Of a stretch of DNA of 18,607 bases, positions 1 to 6,551 are shown piece by piece; position 1 is the stretch's first letter, and the number at the start of each line of letters is the position of its first letter. The notes below the pieces were generated by a model, which was not told the DNA's origin, searched no databases, and saw only the letters and a program-made list of their open reading frames with translations. Origin of the DNA: CAKZRD01 sp964549155. Lineage in GTDB: Archaea; Nanobdellota; Nanobdellia; Pacearchaeales; GW2011-AR1. The translations under genes were made by a program, and so were the position numbers. The stretch is taken from positions 1 to 18,607 of the forward strand of contig CAZJUG010000019.1 of assembly GCA_964549155.1 (NCBI GenBank), read 5' to 3'.

Positions 1-16
1 TTTTGTTTTGGGAGGA

Positions 17-37
17 CTACAGCCTAAAGGGCTGTAG
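17..37 (-). ncRNA. Candidate 5' hairpin of a leftward RNA at the window edge
   Basis: The 8-bp inverted repeat CTACAGCC/GGCTGTAG with a 5-nt loop is GC-rich against very AT-rich surroundings. On the minus strand a good archaeal promoter (AAATCCTTAAATA, TATA core 57-63) lies about 26 nt before the hairpin, so an RNA probably starts near 34-37 and runs off the left edge. I cannot tell whether this is a non-coding RNA or the leader of a gene outside the window. Confidence 0.25.
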
Positions 38-56
38 ATTTCTTCTCAATTAAAAG

Positions 57-69
57 TATTTAAGGATTT
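57..69 (-). promoter_or_regulatory. TATA/BRE element pointing left
   Basis: On the minus strand this reads AAATCCTTAAATA, nearly the same as the promoters before the genes at 3968 and 8289 and before the SMC gene. It lies downstream of the tRNA-Met gene, so it should start a separate transcript at about 34-37. Confidence 0.45.
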
Positions 70-71
70 CT

Positions 72-82
72 AAAAAAGAAAA
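72..82 (-). terminator. T-rich terminator after tRNA-Met
   Basis: The minus strand reads TTTTCTTTTTT about 40 nt after the tRNA 3' end. Archaeal RNA polymerase terminates on T-runs without needing a hairpin. The assignment rests on composition and position only. Confidence 0.3.
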
Positions 83-121
83 TAGTTATATCTCTATATC
101 TTTCAAACTTAAATTAATAAA

Positions 122-255
122 TAGCGGGGGCGGGATTTGAACCACGCGACCTCCAGGTTACCTATGAAATCCTTCTTTTCTCGGATTTTGTAGGGATTGA
201 AAAATCCCATTTTCAATATGGGCCTGACGAGCTAGCCAGACTGCTCCACCCCGCT
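122..255 (-). tRNA. tRNA-Met(CAT), initiator-like, with a 58-nt intron
   Basis: The mature tRNA is 76 nt: acceptor AGCGGGG/CCCCGCT, D-arm GAGC/GCTC, anticodon stem TCAGG/CCTGG, loop CCCATAA (anticodon CAT at 218-220), T-loop TTCAAAT and discriminator A; CCA is not encoded. The A1:U72 pair and the acceptor sequence match archaeal initiator tRNAs. However, the anticodon stem has only two G:C pairs next to the loop instead of the usual three, and position 33 is C, so an elongator role is not excluded. The intron is at 159-216, after tRNA position 37. The T-stem 5' strand has an extra T (complement of position 144) that must bulge out to give five pairs. A TATA box (280-286) sits 28 nt before the 5' end. 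Confidence 0.9.
159..216 (-). other. tRNA-Met intron with bulge-helix-bulge
   Basis: The splice sites fit a canonical bulge-helix-bulge substrate for the archaeal splicing endonuclease. On the 3' side the bulge TA|A is next to the anticodon stem. The 4-bp central helix pairs CCCA of the anticodon loop with TAGG of the intron and contains one C-A mismatch. The 5' bulge is TA|T, and the inner helix is TGAAA/TTTCA. The 58 nt between the cuts are removed, leaving a 7-nt anticodon loop. Confidence 0.8.
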
Positions 256-279
256 ATGGATTATTAAATGATTATTCTC

Positions 280-286
280 TTTTAAA
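280..286 (-). promoter_or_regulatory. TATA box of tRNA-Met
   Basis: CTTTTAAAG (279-287) is centred 28 nt before the tRNA 5' end on the minus strand, between the tRNA and the stop codon of the lysozyme gene. Confidence 0.5.
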
Positions 287-296
287 GTTAACTAAA

Positions 297-1031
297 TCAA
301 GAACTTTCTCTTGAATACCTTTCAAAAGCATGACTATTCTTTTCCATTCTTTGTTCTATTCCCCTTCTTCCAAGTTTTCTCGCATTTAAGTACTCCTGAT
401 GATTCAAATATTCTCTCGCAGCCTTCTGGAATTCTCCATCTCTAATCAATTTCTGTGTCCTAGGACTCCCAGATAAACAACCCCTATAAACTCCATCAAC
501 TAATGCTGATTGTAAATATGAAGGATAACTATCAAATTCAGGAAATAAATTCTTTGTTCTTTCTACATGTTCTCCCAAATCATTAGCAAATAACCTATTC
601 ATTTGTTCTTGACTGAGATTTACCCTTCCAGAGTACACTCCGTCATAATCCACTTCAGGCAATACCTTAGAAAATATTTCTCGAGAATCTTGTCTTTCTA
701 AATTATGTCCTACACCAATAGTTCTGTTACCCCTTGCAATCTGACCAGGAATTAACCTCTTTCCTGTTTTGTCATCATAAACCCATTCCCTCGTCCCCTC
801 ATGAGGTGAAATATATCTTGCATGGACTAAATATTGGGAGATATCTCCTCCAAGATCTTTTTGTTCAGAAAGACCTACGATTCTCTCCGAAACAATTTTA
901 TCTAGAAGACTATATTCTTCAACTATTGGAGAATTCTCTCTCTGGAACGGAATTGCGAATAGATAAGGCACAAAACTAGCTGCAGCTAAACATCCTGCAA
1001 TTGTATTTTTTATTCTTCTAGATTTTACCAT
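297..1031 (-). CDS. GH24 (T4-type) lysozyme, secreted or membrane-anchored
   Basis: Predicted muramidase of 244 aa, cleaving the glycan of peptidoglycan. An ORF reaches upstream to 1064, but I chose the ATG at 1031 because AAGGAGT (1038-1044) lies 6 nt before it. Residues 1-8 are basic and about 9-28 are hydrophobic, so the protein is exported or anchored. The catalytic triad of T4 lysozyme is present in order: Glu78 (HEG), Asp87 (YDD, with the same 9-residue spacing as in T4) and Thr104 (TIGVGH). The helical C-lobe also matches T4 lysozyme from the FPEFDSY segment onwards. Archaea generally lack murein, so the target may be bacteria or a host-associated wall; phage or virus origin is an alternative. 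The promoter carries an 18-nt element identical to one before the gene at 4568-5548. Confidence 0.85.
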   Translation of the reverse strand: MVKSRRIKNTIAGCLAAASFVPYLFAIPFQRENSPIVEEYSLLDKIVSERIVGLSEQKDLGGDISQYLVHARYISPHEGTREWVYDDKTGKRLIPGQIARGNRTIGVGHNLERQDSREIFSKVLPEVDYDGVYSGRVNLSQEQMNRLFANDLGEHVERTKNLFPEFDSYPSYLQSALVDGVYRGCLSGSPRTQKLIRDGEFQKAAREYLNHQEYLNARKLGRRGIEQRMEKNSHAFERYSRESS

Positions 1032-1071
1032 TTTGATACTCCTTTTTAGTGATATATTAAACAAATAAGAG

Positions 1072-1098
1072 TTTAAAAGTCTTTCTATTTGTTACTCC
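1072..1098 (-). promoter_or_regulatory. Lysozyme promoter with shared upstream element
   Basis: The minus strand reads GGAGTAACAAATAGAAAG (1081-1098), then two bases, then the TATA box TTTTAAA (1072-1078). Transcription would start near 1049, giving a leader of about 18 nt that carries the Shine-Dalgarno sequence. The same 18 nt precede the TATA box of the gene starting at 5548. Confidence 0.6.
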
Positions 1099-1135
1099 TA
1101 GTAAGTTACATAATAACCAAAGACAAATCCACAAA

Positions 1136-1144
1136 CTTAAAAAC
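1136..1144 (+). promoter_or_regulatory. TATA box of thrS
   Basis: CTTAAAAAC is centred about 26 nt before the thrS ATG, and there is no Shine-Dalgarno sequence. A leaderless transcript is expected. This promoter is divergent from the lysozyme promoter within a 133-nt intergenic region. Confidence 0.55.
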
Positions 1145-1164
1145 CTGATTTTCTAGAAACAAAT

Positions 1165-2910
1165 ATGAAAATACTTTCATTACATTGTGACTATCTAAAG
1201 TTCAAGCCAACAAAAAAAGCAATAAAAGAACCTGAAGAACTTTCGGAAGAAAGAAAAAAGGAAATTGAAGTCAAAGACCCTCTTGGAATTTTTGTAGCTG
1301 TAGAAAAAAAAGACGAAGGCGATTTGAAGAAGGCAATTGATTCTTTGGTTGAAAATGTTTTAGATTTAAAAGACAAGGTAAAGGCAGAGAAAATTGTGAT
1401 TTACCCATATGCTCATCTTTCTTCTGATTTGTCAAATCCAGCTTTTGCACAAGATGTTTTGCAGGGAACAGAAGAATTGTTGAAGAAAAAGAAAGTTGAA
1501 GTTTTCAGAGCTCCATTCGGCTATTACAAAGAGTTTGAATTGAAATGTAAGGGACATCCCCTAGCAGAATTGAGTAGAAGTTTTGGTCTAGAGATTGATG
1601 TTGTTGAAAAAGGGGGAAAACCTGTAAAAAAGATAGATAATGAAGAAGTTTGTGATCCTAAGAAACTTTTAGCAAGCATTTCAAAATCCAAATTAGACAC
1701 AAGCAAGTTAGAGGATAACGACCATAGAATAATCGGAAAGAAACAAGACTTATTCTCATTTAATGAAGTTGCTCCAGGGATGGTATTTTGGCATAGTAAG
1801 GGTTTAACAATTTATAATGAATTAATAAAATTTTGGAGAGAAGAGCACATAAGAAACAATTATCAGGAAATAAAAACTCCTCAAATTATGGATGCAAAAC
1901 TTTGGAAAGTTTCTGGACATTGGGATAAATACAAAGAAAATAATTTTGTAACAGATTATGAAGGAAGACCATTCCTAGTAAAGCCTATGAATTGCCCTGG
2001 AGGAATGCTCGTTTATAAAAATTCTCCAAAGAGTTACAAAGACCTACCGATGAGAGTAGGAGAATTAGGAGTAGTTCATAGAACTGAACTTTCAGGAGTT
2101 CTAGCAGGTTTATTTAGAGTTATTCAATTCACTCAAGATGATGCACATATTTTTTGTGCAAATGAAAAACAAGTAGAAGATGAAATAACTTCCCTGATAG
2201 AATTAATAAATTTGTTTTACAACAAAGTTGGTCTATCATTCGATCATGTAGAACTATCAACTAGACCCGAAAAAAGAATTGGTTCAGATGATGTTTGGGA
2301 CATGGCAGAATCCATATTAGAAAGAGTTTTGAAAAAATTAAAGATTAAATACAAAGTTAATGAGGGAGATGGAGCATTTTATGGTCCAAAAATAGATTTC
2401 CATGTTAAAGATTCCTTAAAGAGGACTTGGCAATTATCTACAATACAGCTAGATTTTGCATTACCAGAAAGATTTGAATTGGAGTACATAGACAAAGACG
2501 GAAAAATGAAAAGACCTATTATGTTACACAGAGTGATTTATGGTTCCTTGGAAAGATTTATAGGAATACTTATAGAACATCTCAGCGGAAGTTTTCCAAC
2601 CTGGCTCTCCCCAGTTCAAGTAAAAGTCTTGAGTTTCACAGATAGAAATGAAAAAGCAGCTCAGAAAGTTCTTGATAAACTAAAAGCAGAGGGAATTCGA
2701 GCAGAAGGGGATTTCGGTTCTTCCACCATGGGAGATAAAGTAAGAAATGCCTCGATGATGAAAATTCCATACATAGTAACTATTGGAGATAAAGAAGAGG
2801 AAAAAGGAACTTTAGCGGTAAAAAAAAGAGGAGAAGAAAAGCCAAGGTTTGGTATTAAACTTGATAAGTTCTTAGAAGATTTGAAGGAAGAGATAAATGA
2901 AAGAAAATAA
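1165..2910 (+). CDS. thrS: Threonyl-tRNA synthetase, archaeal type
   Basis: Class II synthetase that charges tRNA-Thr, 581 aa. Residues 1-140 form the archaeal D-aminoacyl-tRNA-deacylase-like editing domain that removes Ser from tRNA-Thr. His84, Tyr121, Lys122 and Glu135 line up with the editing residues described for the Pyrococcus enzyme. The catalytic core has zinc ligands Cys277 (MNCPGG), His328 (QDDAHIF) and His455 (MLHR), motif 2 around VVHRTE and motif 3 ending at Arg464 (GSLER). The C-terminal 110 residues are the anticodon-binding domain. The start is supported by a TATA box 26 nt upstream. A single-gene transcript is likely. The cognate tRNA-Thr gene lies at 14440-14594. Confidence 0.97.
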   Translation: MKILSLHCDYLKFKPTKKAIKEPEELSEERKKEIEVKDPLGIFVAVEKKDEGDLKKAIDSLVENVLDLKDKVKAEKIVIYPYAHLSSDLSNPAFAQDVLQGTEELLKKKKVEVFRAPFGYYKEFELKCKGHPLAELSRSFGLEIDVVEKGGKPVKKIDNEEVCDPKKLLASISKSKLDTSKLEDNDHRIIGKKQDLFSFNEVAPGMVFWHSKGLTIYNELIKFWREEHIRNNYQEIKTPQIMDAKLWKVSGHWDKYKENNFVTDYEGRPFLVKPMNCPGGMLVYKNSPKSYKDLPMRVGELGVVHRTELSGVLAGLFRVIQFTQDDAHIFCANEKQVEDEITSLIELINLFYNKVGLSFDHVELSTRPEKRIGSDDVWDMAESILERVLKKLKIKYKVNEGDGAFYGPKIDFHVKDSLKRTWQLSTIQLDFALPERFELEYIDKDGKMKRPIMLHRVIYGSLERFIGILIEHLSGSFPTWLSPVQVKVLSFTDRNEKAAQKVLDKLKAEGIRAEGDFGSSTMGDKVRNASMMKIPYIVTIGDKEEEKGTLAVKKRGEEKPRFGIKLDKFLEDLKEEINERK

Positions 2911-2922
2911 TTATTTTAAAGA

Positions 2923-2928
2923 TTTTTT
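2923..2928 (+). terminator. T6 run after thrS
   Basis: A run of six T begins 13 nt after the thrS stop codon, which fits an archaeal oligo-T terminator. No hairpin precedes it. Confidence 0.35.
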
Positions 2929-3001
2929 ATATGAAATTTGCCTATCCTATGATTTCTATAATTAGTACGAAATTTTTTCAGTTTATCTGTCACTCAAAAA
3001 A

Positions 3002-3021
3002 ATTTCTAAAAGTTTAGAAAT
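3002..3021. repeat. 9-bp inverted repeat upstream of a small ORF
   Basis: ATTTCTAAA-AG-TTTAGAAAT is a perfect 9-bp dyad with a 2-nt centre, 35 nt before the TATA box of the 39-aa ORF. The short centre suits a dimeric DNA-binding protein better than an RNA hairpin. Chance occurrence in AT-rich DNA is possible. Confidence 0.4.
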
Positions 3022-3055
3022 GTGTAAAAAACTTTTTCTAGTTTTGTGCTTTAAG

Positions 3056-3062
3056 TATAAAT
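3056..3062 (+). promoter_or_regulatory. TATA box of the 39-aa ORF
   Basis: TATAAAT is centred 25 nt before the ATG at 3084, the same distance as for the confirmed genes in this window. Confidence 0.45.
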
Positions 3063-3083
3063 CTTTTATAAAATTTTGATTAC

Positions 3084-3203
3084 ATGAAACCTAAGCAAAA
3101 AGAAACGAAAGAAGGATATAGCATTACTAAATTTTCCTACAAAATTGCGGGAGCATTAAGCGGAGCAATTTTGCTATATTTGAAACTTCCAACTCTTTCT
3201 TAA
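3084..3203 (+). CDS. Small 39-aa protein, one hydrophobic segment
   Basis: Unrecognised. The reading frame encodes a basic and polar N-terminus (MKPKQKETKEG), then a hydrophobic stretch from about residue 20 to 34 (KIAGALSGAILLYLK), and ends PTLS. It could be a single-pass membrane or membrane-surface peptide. The main support that it is real is the TATA box 25 nt upstream of its ATG and its neat fit between the flanking genes: it ends 6 nt before the convergent racemase stop. No homologue can be claimed from memory. Confidence 0.45.
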   Translation: MKPKQKETKEGYSITKFSYKIAGALSGAILLYLKLPTLS

Positions 3204-3209
3204 TAGGAG

Positions 3210-3870
3210 CTAAAGTTCTCTTTTAACTCTCTCAATTAAAACATCCACACTATCTAATGTATCTTTATTTTCACCAATCAAATTAGCCAAATCTGTACAA
3301 GCCAACAAAACTTTTTCACAGCCATTTGAGATCATTTCATCAATAATCTTTTCTAAGAAGAATTTATCTTCTTCACTAGTAGTCTTCCTTATTATTCCGA
3401 CAATTATCTTTGAAACTTTCTCTTGTTGTTCTTCACTAGGATAAACAATCTCCACATTCTTGAAGAAGTTATCATAAAGCTTGTCTTTTCTTGTCTTGAA
3501 AGTACAAAGAATTCCAATTCTCTTATACTTATTCTTTATTTCTTTAGAAACTTCTTCAACCATGTCCAAGAAGGGAAGATTAATAATTTCCTTTATCTCG
3601 TTCTTCAACAAATGTAATGTGTTGCAAGGTAAAACAATAAAGTCTGCACCCGCATTTTCTAATTGTCTGATTGATTTCTTAATGTATGGGAGGATTAAAG
3701 TAACCTCTTCGCCATTGACACCAATTCTTTCTTCCAACTCCTTAGGAAAACCAACATTAGAAATTAAAATCCCACGGATAATCCTTGGAAGAACTCTGCA
3801 TAGCCAAAGCTAAGTAAACTCTTGCAGTTGTTTCAGGCCCAAGGCCCCCGATTATCCCAGGAATTCTCAT
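3210..3870 (-). pseudogene. Asp/Glu racemase family gene with a +1 frameshift
   Basis: The 5' frame from the ATG at 3870 gives MRIPGIIGGLGPETTARVYL and continues to KDYPWDFNF, then a stop. The next frame continues without a gap as ILISNVGFPKELEERIGVNG to the stop at 3210. Both halves belong to the aspartate/glutamate racemase fold (PF01177): N-terminal GIIGGLGPE loop, first catalytic Cys in LPCNTLH and second in LACTDL. The total of 661 nt is one more than a multiple of three, and the shift lies at about 3766-3774 in the run TGGGATTTT. If repaired, the protein would be 219 aa, a normal family length. It could be a pseudogene, a sequencing error in the G or T run, or less likely programmed frameshifting. 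A TATA box at 3892-3899 supports the start at 3870. Confidence 0.85.
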
Positions 3871-3891
3871 AAGATTAGATAAGGAAAGTAG

Positions 3892-3899
3892 TTTATAAA
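3892..3899 (-). promoter_or_regulatory. TATA box of the racemase gene
   Basis: TTTATAAA is centred 25.5 nt before the ATG at 3870. An intact promoter suggests that the frameshift is recent or a sequencing error. Confidence 0.5.
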
Positions 3900-3928
3900 T
3901 TTATCTTATGCCTTGCTAGAATTCTATA

Positions 3929-3945
3929 ACATAAATCCTTAAATA
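3929..3945 (+). promoter_or_regulatory. BRE/TATA promoter of the gene at 3968
   Basis: ACATAAATCCTTAAATA is identical over 17 nt to the promoter at 8241-8257. The TATA core (3939-3945) is centred 26 nt before the ATG. Confidence 0.55.
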
Positions 3946-3967
3946 GACATATTAACTCCGTAATCTA

Positions 3968-4552
3968 ATGCTTAAGATAAGAAATCCAAATCATGAAAGA
4001 GCATATCATCTTCTTACTACAACAAATGTAGATAATCACAACTGGACTTATGCGGGTGAAGAATGGAAAGGAGAAAAAGAAGAAAATGAAAAAAGGGTTT
4101 TAATAAATGGACCAATAAGTTTACACGAACCATTAAAAGATTTGGTTCAACAATATATCCGAGTAAATGATTCTTATTCTTCAGTCATCGAAATTCGTTC
4201 TGGAAATCCTGCATGTTTTACGAACCTTTCACCATATTTTATGCATAAGTTAGTTGAAAAAGGAATATTATTTTTGCCTAATACAAAGGATCTTACGGGG
4301 ATAATATACAAAGAACAAAAGGAAAAAATAATACCTATAGCCGGAATAGTCTCTTCGCCTAACGGAATGAATCGTGCTATTGGAATAGGAACCTTCGGGG
4401 CTAAACCTCTAAGTTTAGAAGATTCTTCAGATTTTGAACTTGAAAATGGTAGGTTGAATGACTATGTAAATGTTTTTTTACAATGTGTTTGGACTCATGC
4501 AGGAGTTGAAAGAAATCTACCCGATATGGAATTATATTTCCCGCCATTGTAA
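3968..4552 (+). CDS. Unknown protein, 194 aa
   Basis: I do not recognise this protein. It looks soluble, with no membrane segment and no obvious metal or nucleotide motif. The N-terminus is polar (NPNHERAYHLL), followed by a charged stretch (GEEWKGEKEENEKR). The centre has a hydrophobic, glycine-rich segment of alternating strand character (IIPIAGIVSSP ... AIGIGTFGAKP). It is preceded by a strong TATA promoter and is probably leaderless. Its stop codon is 15 nt from the convergent stop of the PRTase-like gene. It is the first gene of the accessory block that runs to 10646. Confidence 0.7.
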   Translation: MLKIRNPNHERAYHLLTTTNVDNHNWTYAGEEWKGEKEENEKRVLINGPISLHEPLKDLVQQYIRVNDSYSSVIEIRSGNPACFTNLSPYFMHKLVEKGILFLPNTKDLTGIIYKEQKEKIIPIAGIVSSPNGMNRAIGIGTFGAKPLSLEDSSDFELENGRLNDYVNVFLQCVWTHAGVERNLPDMELYFPPL

Positions 4553-4567
4553 ATATATTCTAGAAAA

Positions 4568-5548
4568 TTATTTACACCTAGGAATTGTTTTTCTAACTAA
4601 TTGTCCACAAAAATCTACCAGATATGGCGGATGCTGTAAGACTTTTAAATTAACCCTATAGGGATTATTTGGATCCATATTTATGTTACCTTCACGATCT
4701 CTTGAAGGTTTACTAGAAAATAGTTCTCTAAAAAAGCTAACTTGTTCTCTAGATCTTTGAACTATGAGATCTACAAAAAGATCTGCAGTAGTTTGTTCAC
4801 CATGAGGTTGATAGGTTATCTCTCCTCCATCCTGGACCATTGTAATTGGATCTGTTTTAAGAACCTTTTCAATATATTCTGATTTTTTTCCATGAATTCC
4901 CCCATTATCTTCCTTTTTAAATTCGATAGGATAATCCATCCCCAAAAGAACCGGTTTATCTTCTGAAATTAAATTTCTAACACCGAAATCATAAACATGG
5001 AATTTCAAAACAAATTCCTTCCCGGATCCAGAATCAGACCTTTGTCTATGTTCGGATAAGGACGGTTTTCGTTTAGTTCTTGAATATCTATCCTCAGAAT
5101 CGTGCCAAAACCTCACCAAAGTATAATCAATAACAACATCCTCCGAAACATCTCTTTTGCAAGATGCTAAATTTTGAAAATTATTTGTAAATTCGTTCAT
5201 AAATTGTCTACTAGAACTTCCTGAAATTGCAGTATCTACACTAAATATTTTTCCATGATTTTGAGAATTTTTTGCAAAATTTATAGAATTATCTGTTAAA
5301 GAATAGACAAGACTTTTTTTATTTTTTAAAAAATCTGATGTAGGTATAGGAAAACTATCTAATGATTTTCCTAGGTATTCCCCAGATAAAGCATACAGAA
5401 CTCTTGACGGAGGATAACCTCCCCTAAGTAAACAAATCATCCGTTTTGGATCTTCATGATCTATTACTTCCAATGCTCTTAAGCAAGCAGTACTATAAGA
5501 AGTTATATCCCTCTCGCTTATTTTGATTCGGCCTTCAAGATTTTCCAT
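4568..5548 (-). CDS. Phosphoribosyltransferase-like protein, 326 aa
   Basis: The first 120 residues resemble a type I phosphoribosyltransferase fold. ICLLRGGYPPS (residues 38-48, Arg42-Gly-Gly) resembles the first PRTase loop. IFSVDTAISGSSS (101-113) resembles the PRPP-binding loop, usually hhhVDDhhxTGxT, but with Thr and Ser replacing the second acidic residue and the Thr-Gly. The remaining 200 residues are unrecognised, with a polar low-complexity part near the middle (RKPSLSEHRQRSDSGSGK). The function is not assigned: it could be a nucleotide or RNA-modifying enzyme or a catalytically altered relative. The start is supported by a TATA box (5571-5577) at -26. The promoter shares an 18-nt element with the lysozyme gene. 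Confidence 0.75.
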   Translation of the reverse strand: MENLEGRIKISERDITSYSTACLRALEVIDHEDPKRMICLLRGGYPPSRVLYALSGEYLGKSLDSFPIPTSDFLKNKKSLVYSLTDNSINFAKNSQNHGKIFSVDTAISGSSSRQFMNEFTNNFQNLASCKRDVSEDVVIDYTLVRFWHDSEDRYSRTKRKPSLSEHRQRSDSGSGKEFVLKFHVYDFGVRNLISEDKPVLLGMDYPIEFKKEDNGGIHGKKSEYIEKVLKTDPITMVQDGGEITYQPHGEQTTADLFVDLIVQRSREQVSFFRELFSSKPSRDREGNINMDPNNPYRVNLKVLQHPPYLVDFCGQLVRKTIPRCK

Positions 5549-5570
5549 ATCCTCTGAACATCATCTAGCC

Positions 5571-5596
5571 TTTTAAACCTTTCTATTTGTTACTCC
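5571..5596 (-). promoter_or_regulatory. Promoter of the PRTase-like gene with shared upstream element
   Basis: GGAGTAACAAATAGAAAG (5579-5596 on the minus strand) directly precedes a TATA box (5571-5577) centred 26 nt before the ATG. The same 18 nt occur at 1081-1098 before the lysozyme TATA box, with spacing different by one base. Confidence 0.6.
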
Positions 5597-5611
5597 CAAA
5601 GAGATACAACA

Positions 5612-6412
5612 CTAAAGTTTAGTCTGAGTTTCCCAACTACTCTTTGCCTTCCGATACTCAGGGCAAATATTCTGATACAGACACCATTCACACAATTTAG
5701 AAACCATCGGAGGAAATTCTCCCTTTTCCTCTGCTTTTTTTATTCTTCCAATCGTCTGTACAATATCCTCATGCAACTTTTCAAGTTGCTCATCTGTTCT
5801 TTCGGACATTACCTCCTCATTGAAAGCCAACATATGCCAAACCAACCTAACAGATTTAGCATTCTGAAACTTTTCCTTTACCCAAATAGAATACATCGCC
5901 AACTGCCTGTCCTCATCAGCTTCCCTTTTCTCCTTCATTCTGCCATTTGTCTTGTAGTCACAAACATAATAATTTCCTTCTTTATCACAACAAAGTTTGT
6001 CAATTCTAATATGCCATTCACTCCCATCTTTCAAAGTCATCTTGTCTTCAGTTTCCAAACCAATAATATCCAACTGATTGAATGGATGAAATTTATCATA
6101 ATAATCTCTCACGAATCTCATGCCCATCTTCCGATAATCTTCTGCAGTTAAATTTTTCCGAACAATGAGAATCTCAGGACTATATTGTTCATTCCATAAA
6201 GAATTATATAAACCAAATAAAGAACCCTTATTTATTTCAATACCAATCCTAGCTTTTTTATGTAACTCTTCTAAAACTTGATGAACAATTCCCCCCATGA
6301 ATGCCTCAATCCCCTGAGGAATATCTGGTTCAATTTTATCAACATATTTTAATTTATATTGATAGGGACATTTTTCAAATGTTGAAATTTTAGAATGTGA
6401 ATATGTCGCCAT
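5612..6412 (-). CDS. PD-(D/E)XK nuclease, Cas4/RecB-like, probably 4Fe-4S
   Basis: Predicted DNA exonuclease or endonuclease of 266 aa. Cys15 in an FEKCPYQYKLKY motif together with Cys241, Cys244 and Cys250 (CEWC...CP) form the four-cysteine set that binds a 4Fe-4S cluster in Cas4, AddB and Dna2-type nucleases. The active site reads GxxVH (His44), RID (Asp138), DYK (Asp152, Lys154) and a QxxxY helix (EDRQLAMYSIW). No cas genes or CRISPR repeats are in the window, so a Cas4 role is not supported; DNA repair, recombination or a viral recombination role is more likely. A TATA box at 6434-6440 lies 25 nt before the ATG, giving a leaderless transcript. It is a single gene, divergent from the phosphoesterase. 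Confidence 0.88.
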   Translation of the reverse strand: MATYSHSKISTFEKCPYQYKLKYVDKIEPDIPQGIEAFMGGIVHQVLEELHKKARIGIEINKGSLFGLYNSLWNEQYSPEILIVRKNLTAEDYRKMGMRFVRDYYDKFHPFNQLDIIGLETEDKMTLKDGSEWHIRIDKLCCDKEGNYYVCDYKTNGRMKEKREADEDRQLAMYSIWVKEKFQNAKSVRLVWHMLAFNEEVMSERTDEQLEKLHEDIVQTIGRIKKAEEKGEFPPMVSKLCEWCLYQNICPEYRKAKSSWETQTKL

Positions 6413-6433
6413 TAATCAAAAAAACAAAGAGGG

Positions 6434-6440
6434 TTTAAAA
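6434..6440 (-). promoter_or_regulatory. TATA box of the PD-(D/E)XK nuclease gene
   Basis: TTTTAAA on the minus strand is centred 25 nt before the ATG at 6412. Confidence 0.5.
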
Positions 6441-6488
6441 GTTTTGGCTAATCAGAATAGATAGTTTTATTTTTTCTGTATGAATGTT

Positions 6489-6503
6489 TATCTTGAAAAG
6501 ATA
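6489..6503. repeat. Short palindrome between divergent promoters
   Basis: TATCTTGAAAAGATA has 6-bp arms and a 3-nt centre. It lies between the nuclease and phosphoesterase promoters, 20 nt before the latter's TATA box. It could be an operator; it is short enough to occur by chance. Confidence 0.3.
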
Positions 6504-6523
6504 GTTTTGGAGAACAACATTCC

Positions 6524-6530
6524 TTATAAA
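6524..6530 (+). promoter_or_regulatory. TATA box of the phosphoesterase gene
   Basis: TTATAAA is centred 25 nt before the ATG at 6552. GGAGAACAACAT upstream (6509-6520) is a degenerate match to the element before the lysozyme and PRTase-like genes. Confidence 0.5.
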
Positions 6531-6551
6531 CCCTGAAGCACCCTTCAACTT

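Noticed and set aside
957..1004. Lipoprotein box (IAGC) in the lysozyme N-terminus
   Set aside because: The hydrophobic region lies after the Cys instead of before it, so a lipoprotein signal is unlikely; a plain signal or anchor fits better.
3481..3813. Plus-strand frame over the racemase gene
   Set aside because: The minus strand carries the conserved racemase motifs in both halves; this frame is a by-product.
5612..6412. Cas4 and a CRISPR system
   Set aside because: The nuclease has Cas4-like Fe-S cysteines, but there are no direct-repeat arrays and no other cas genes in the window.
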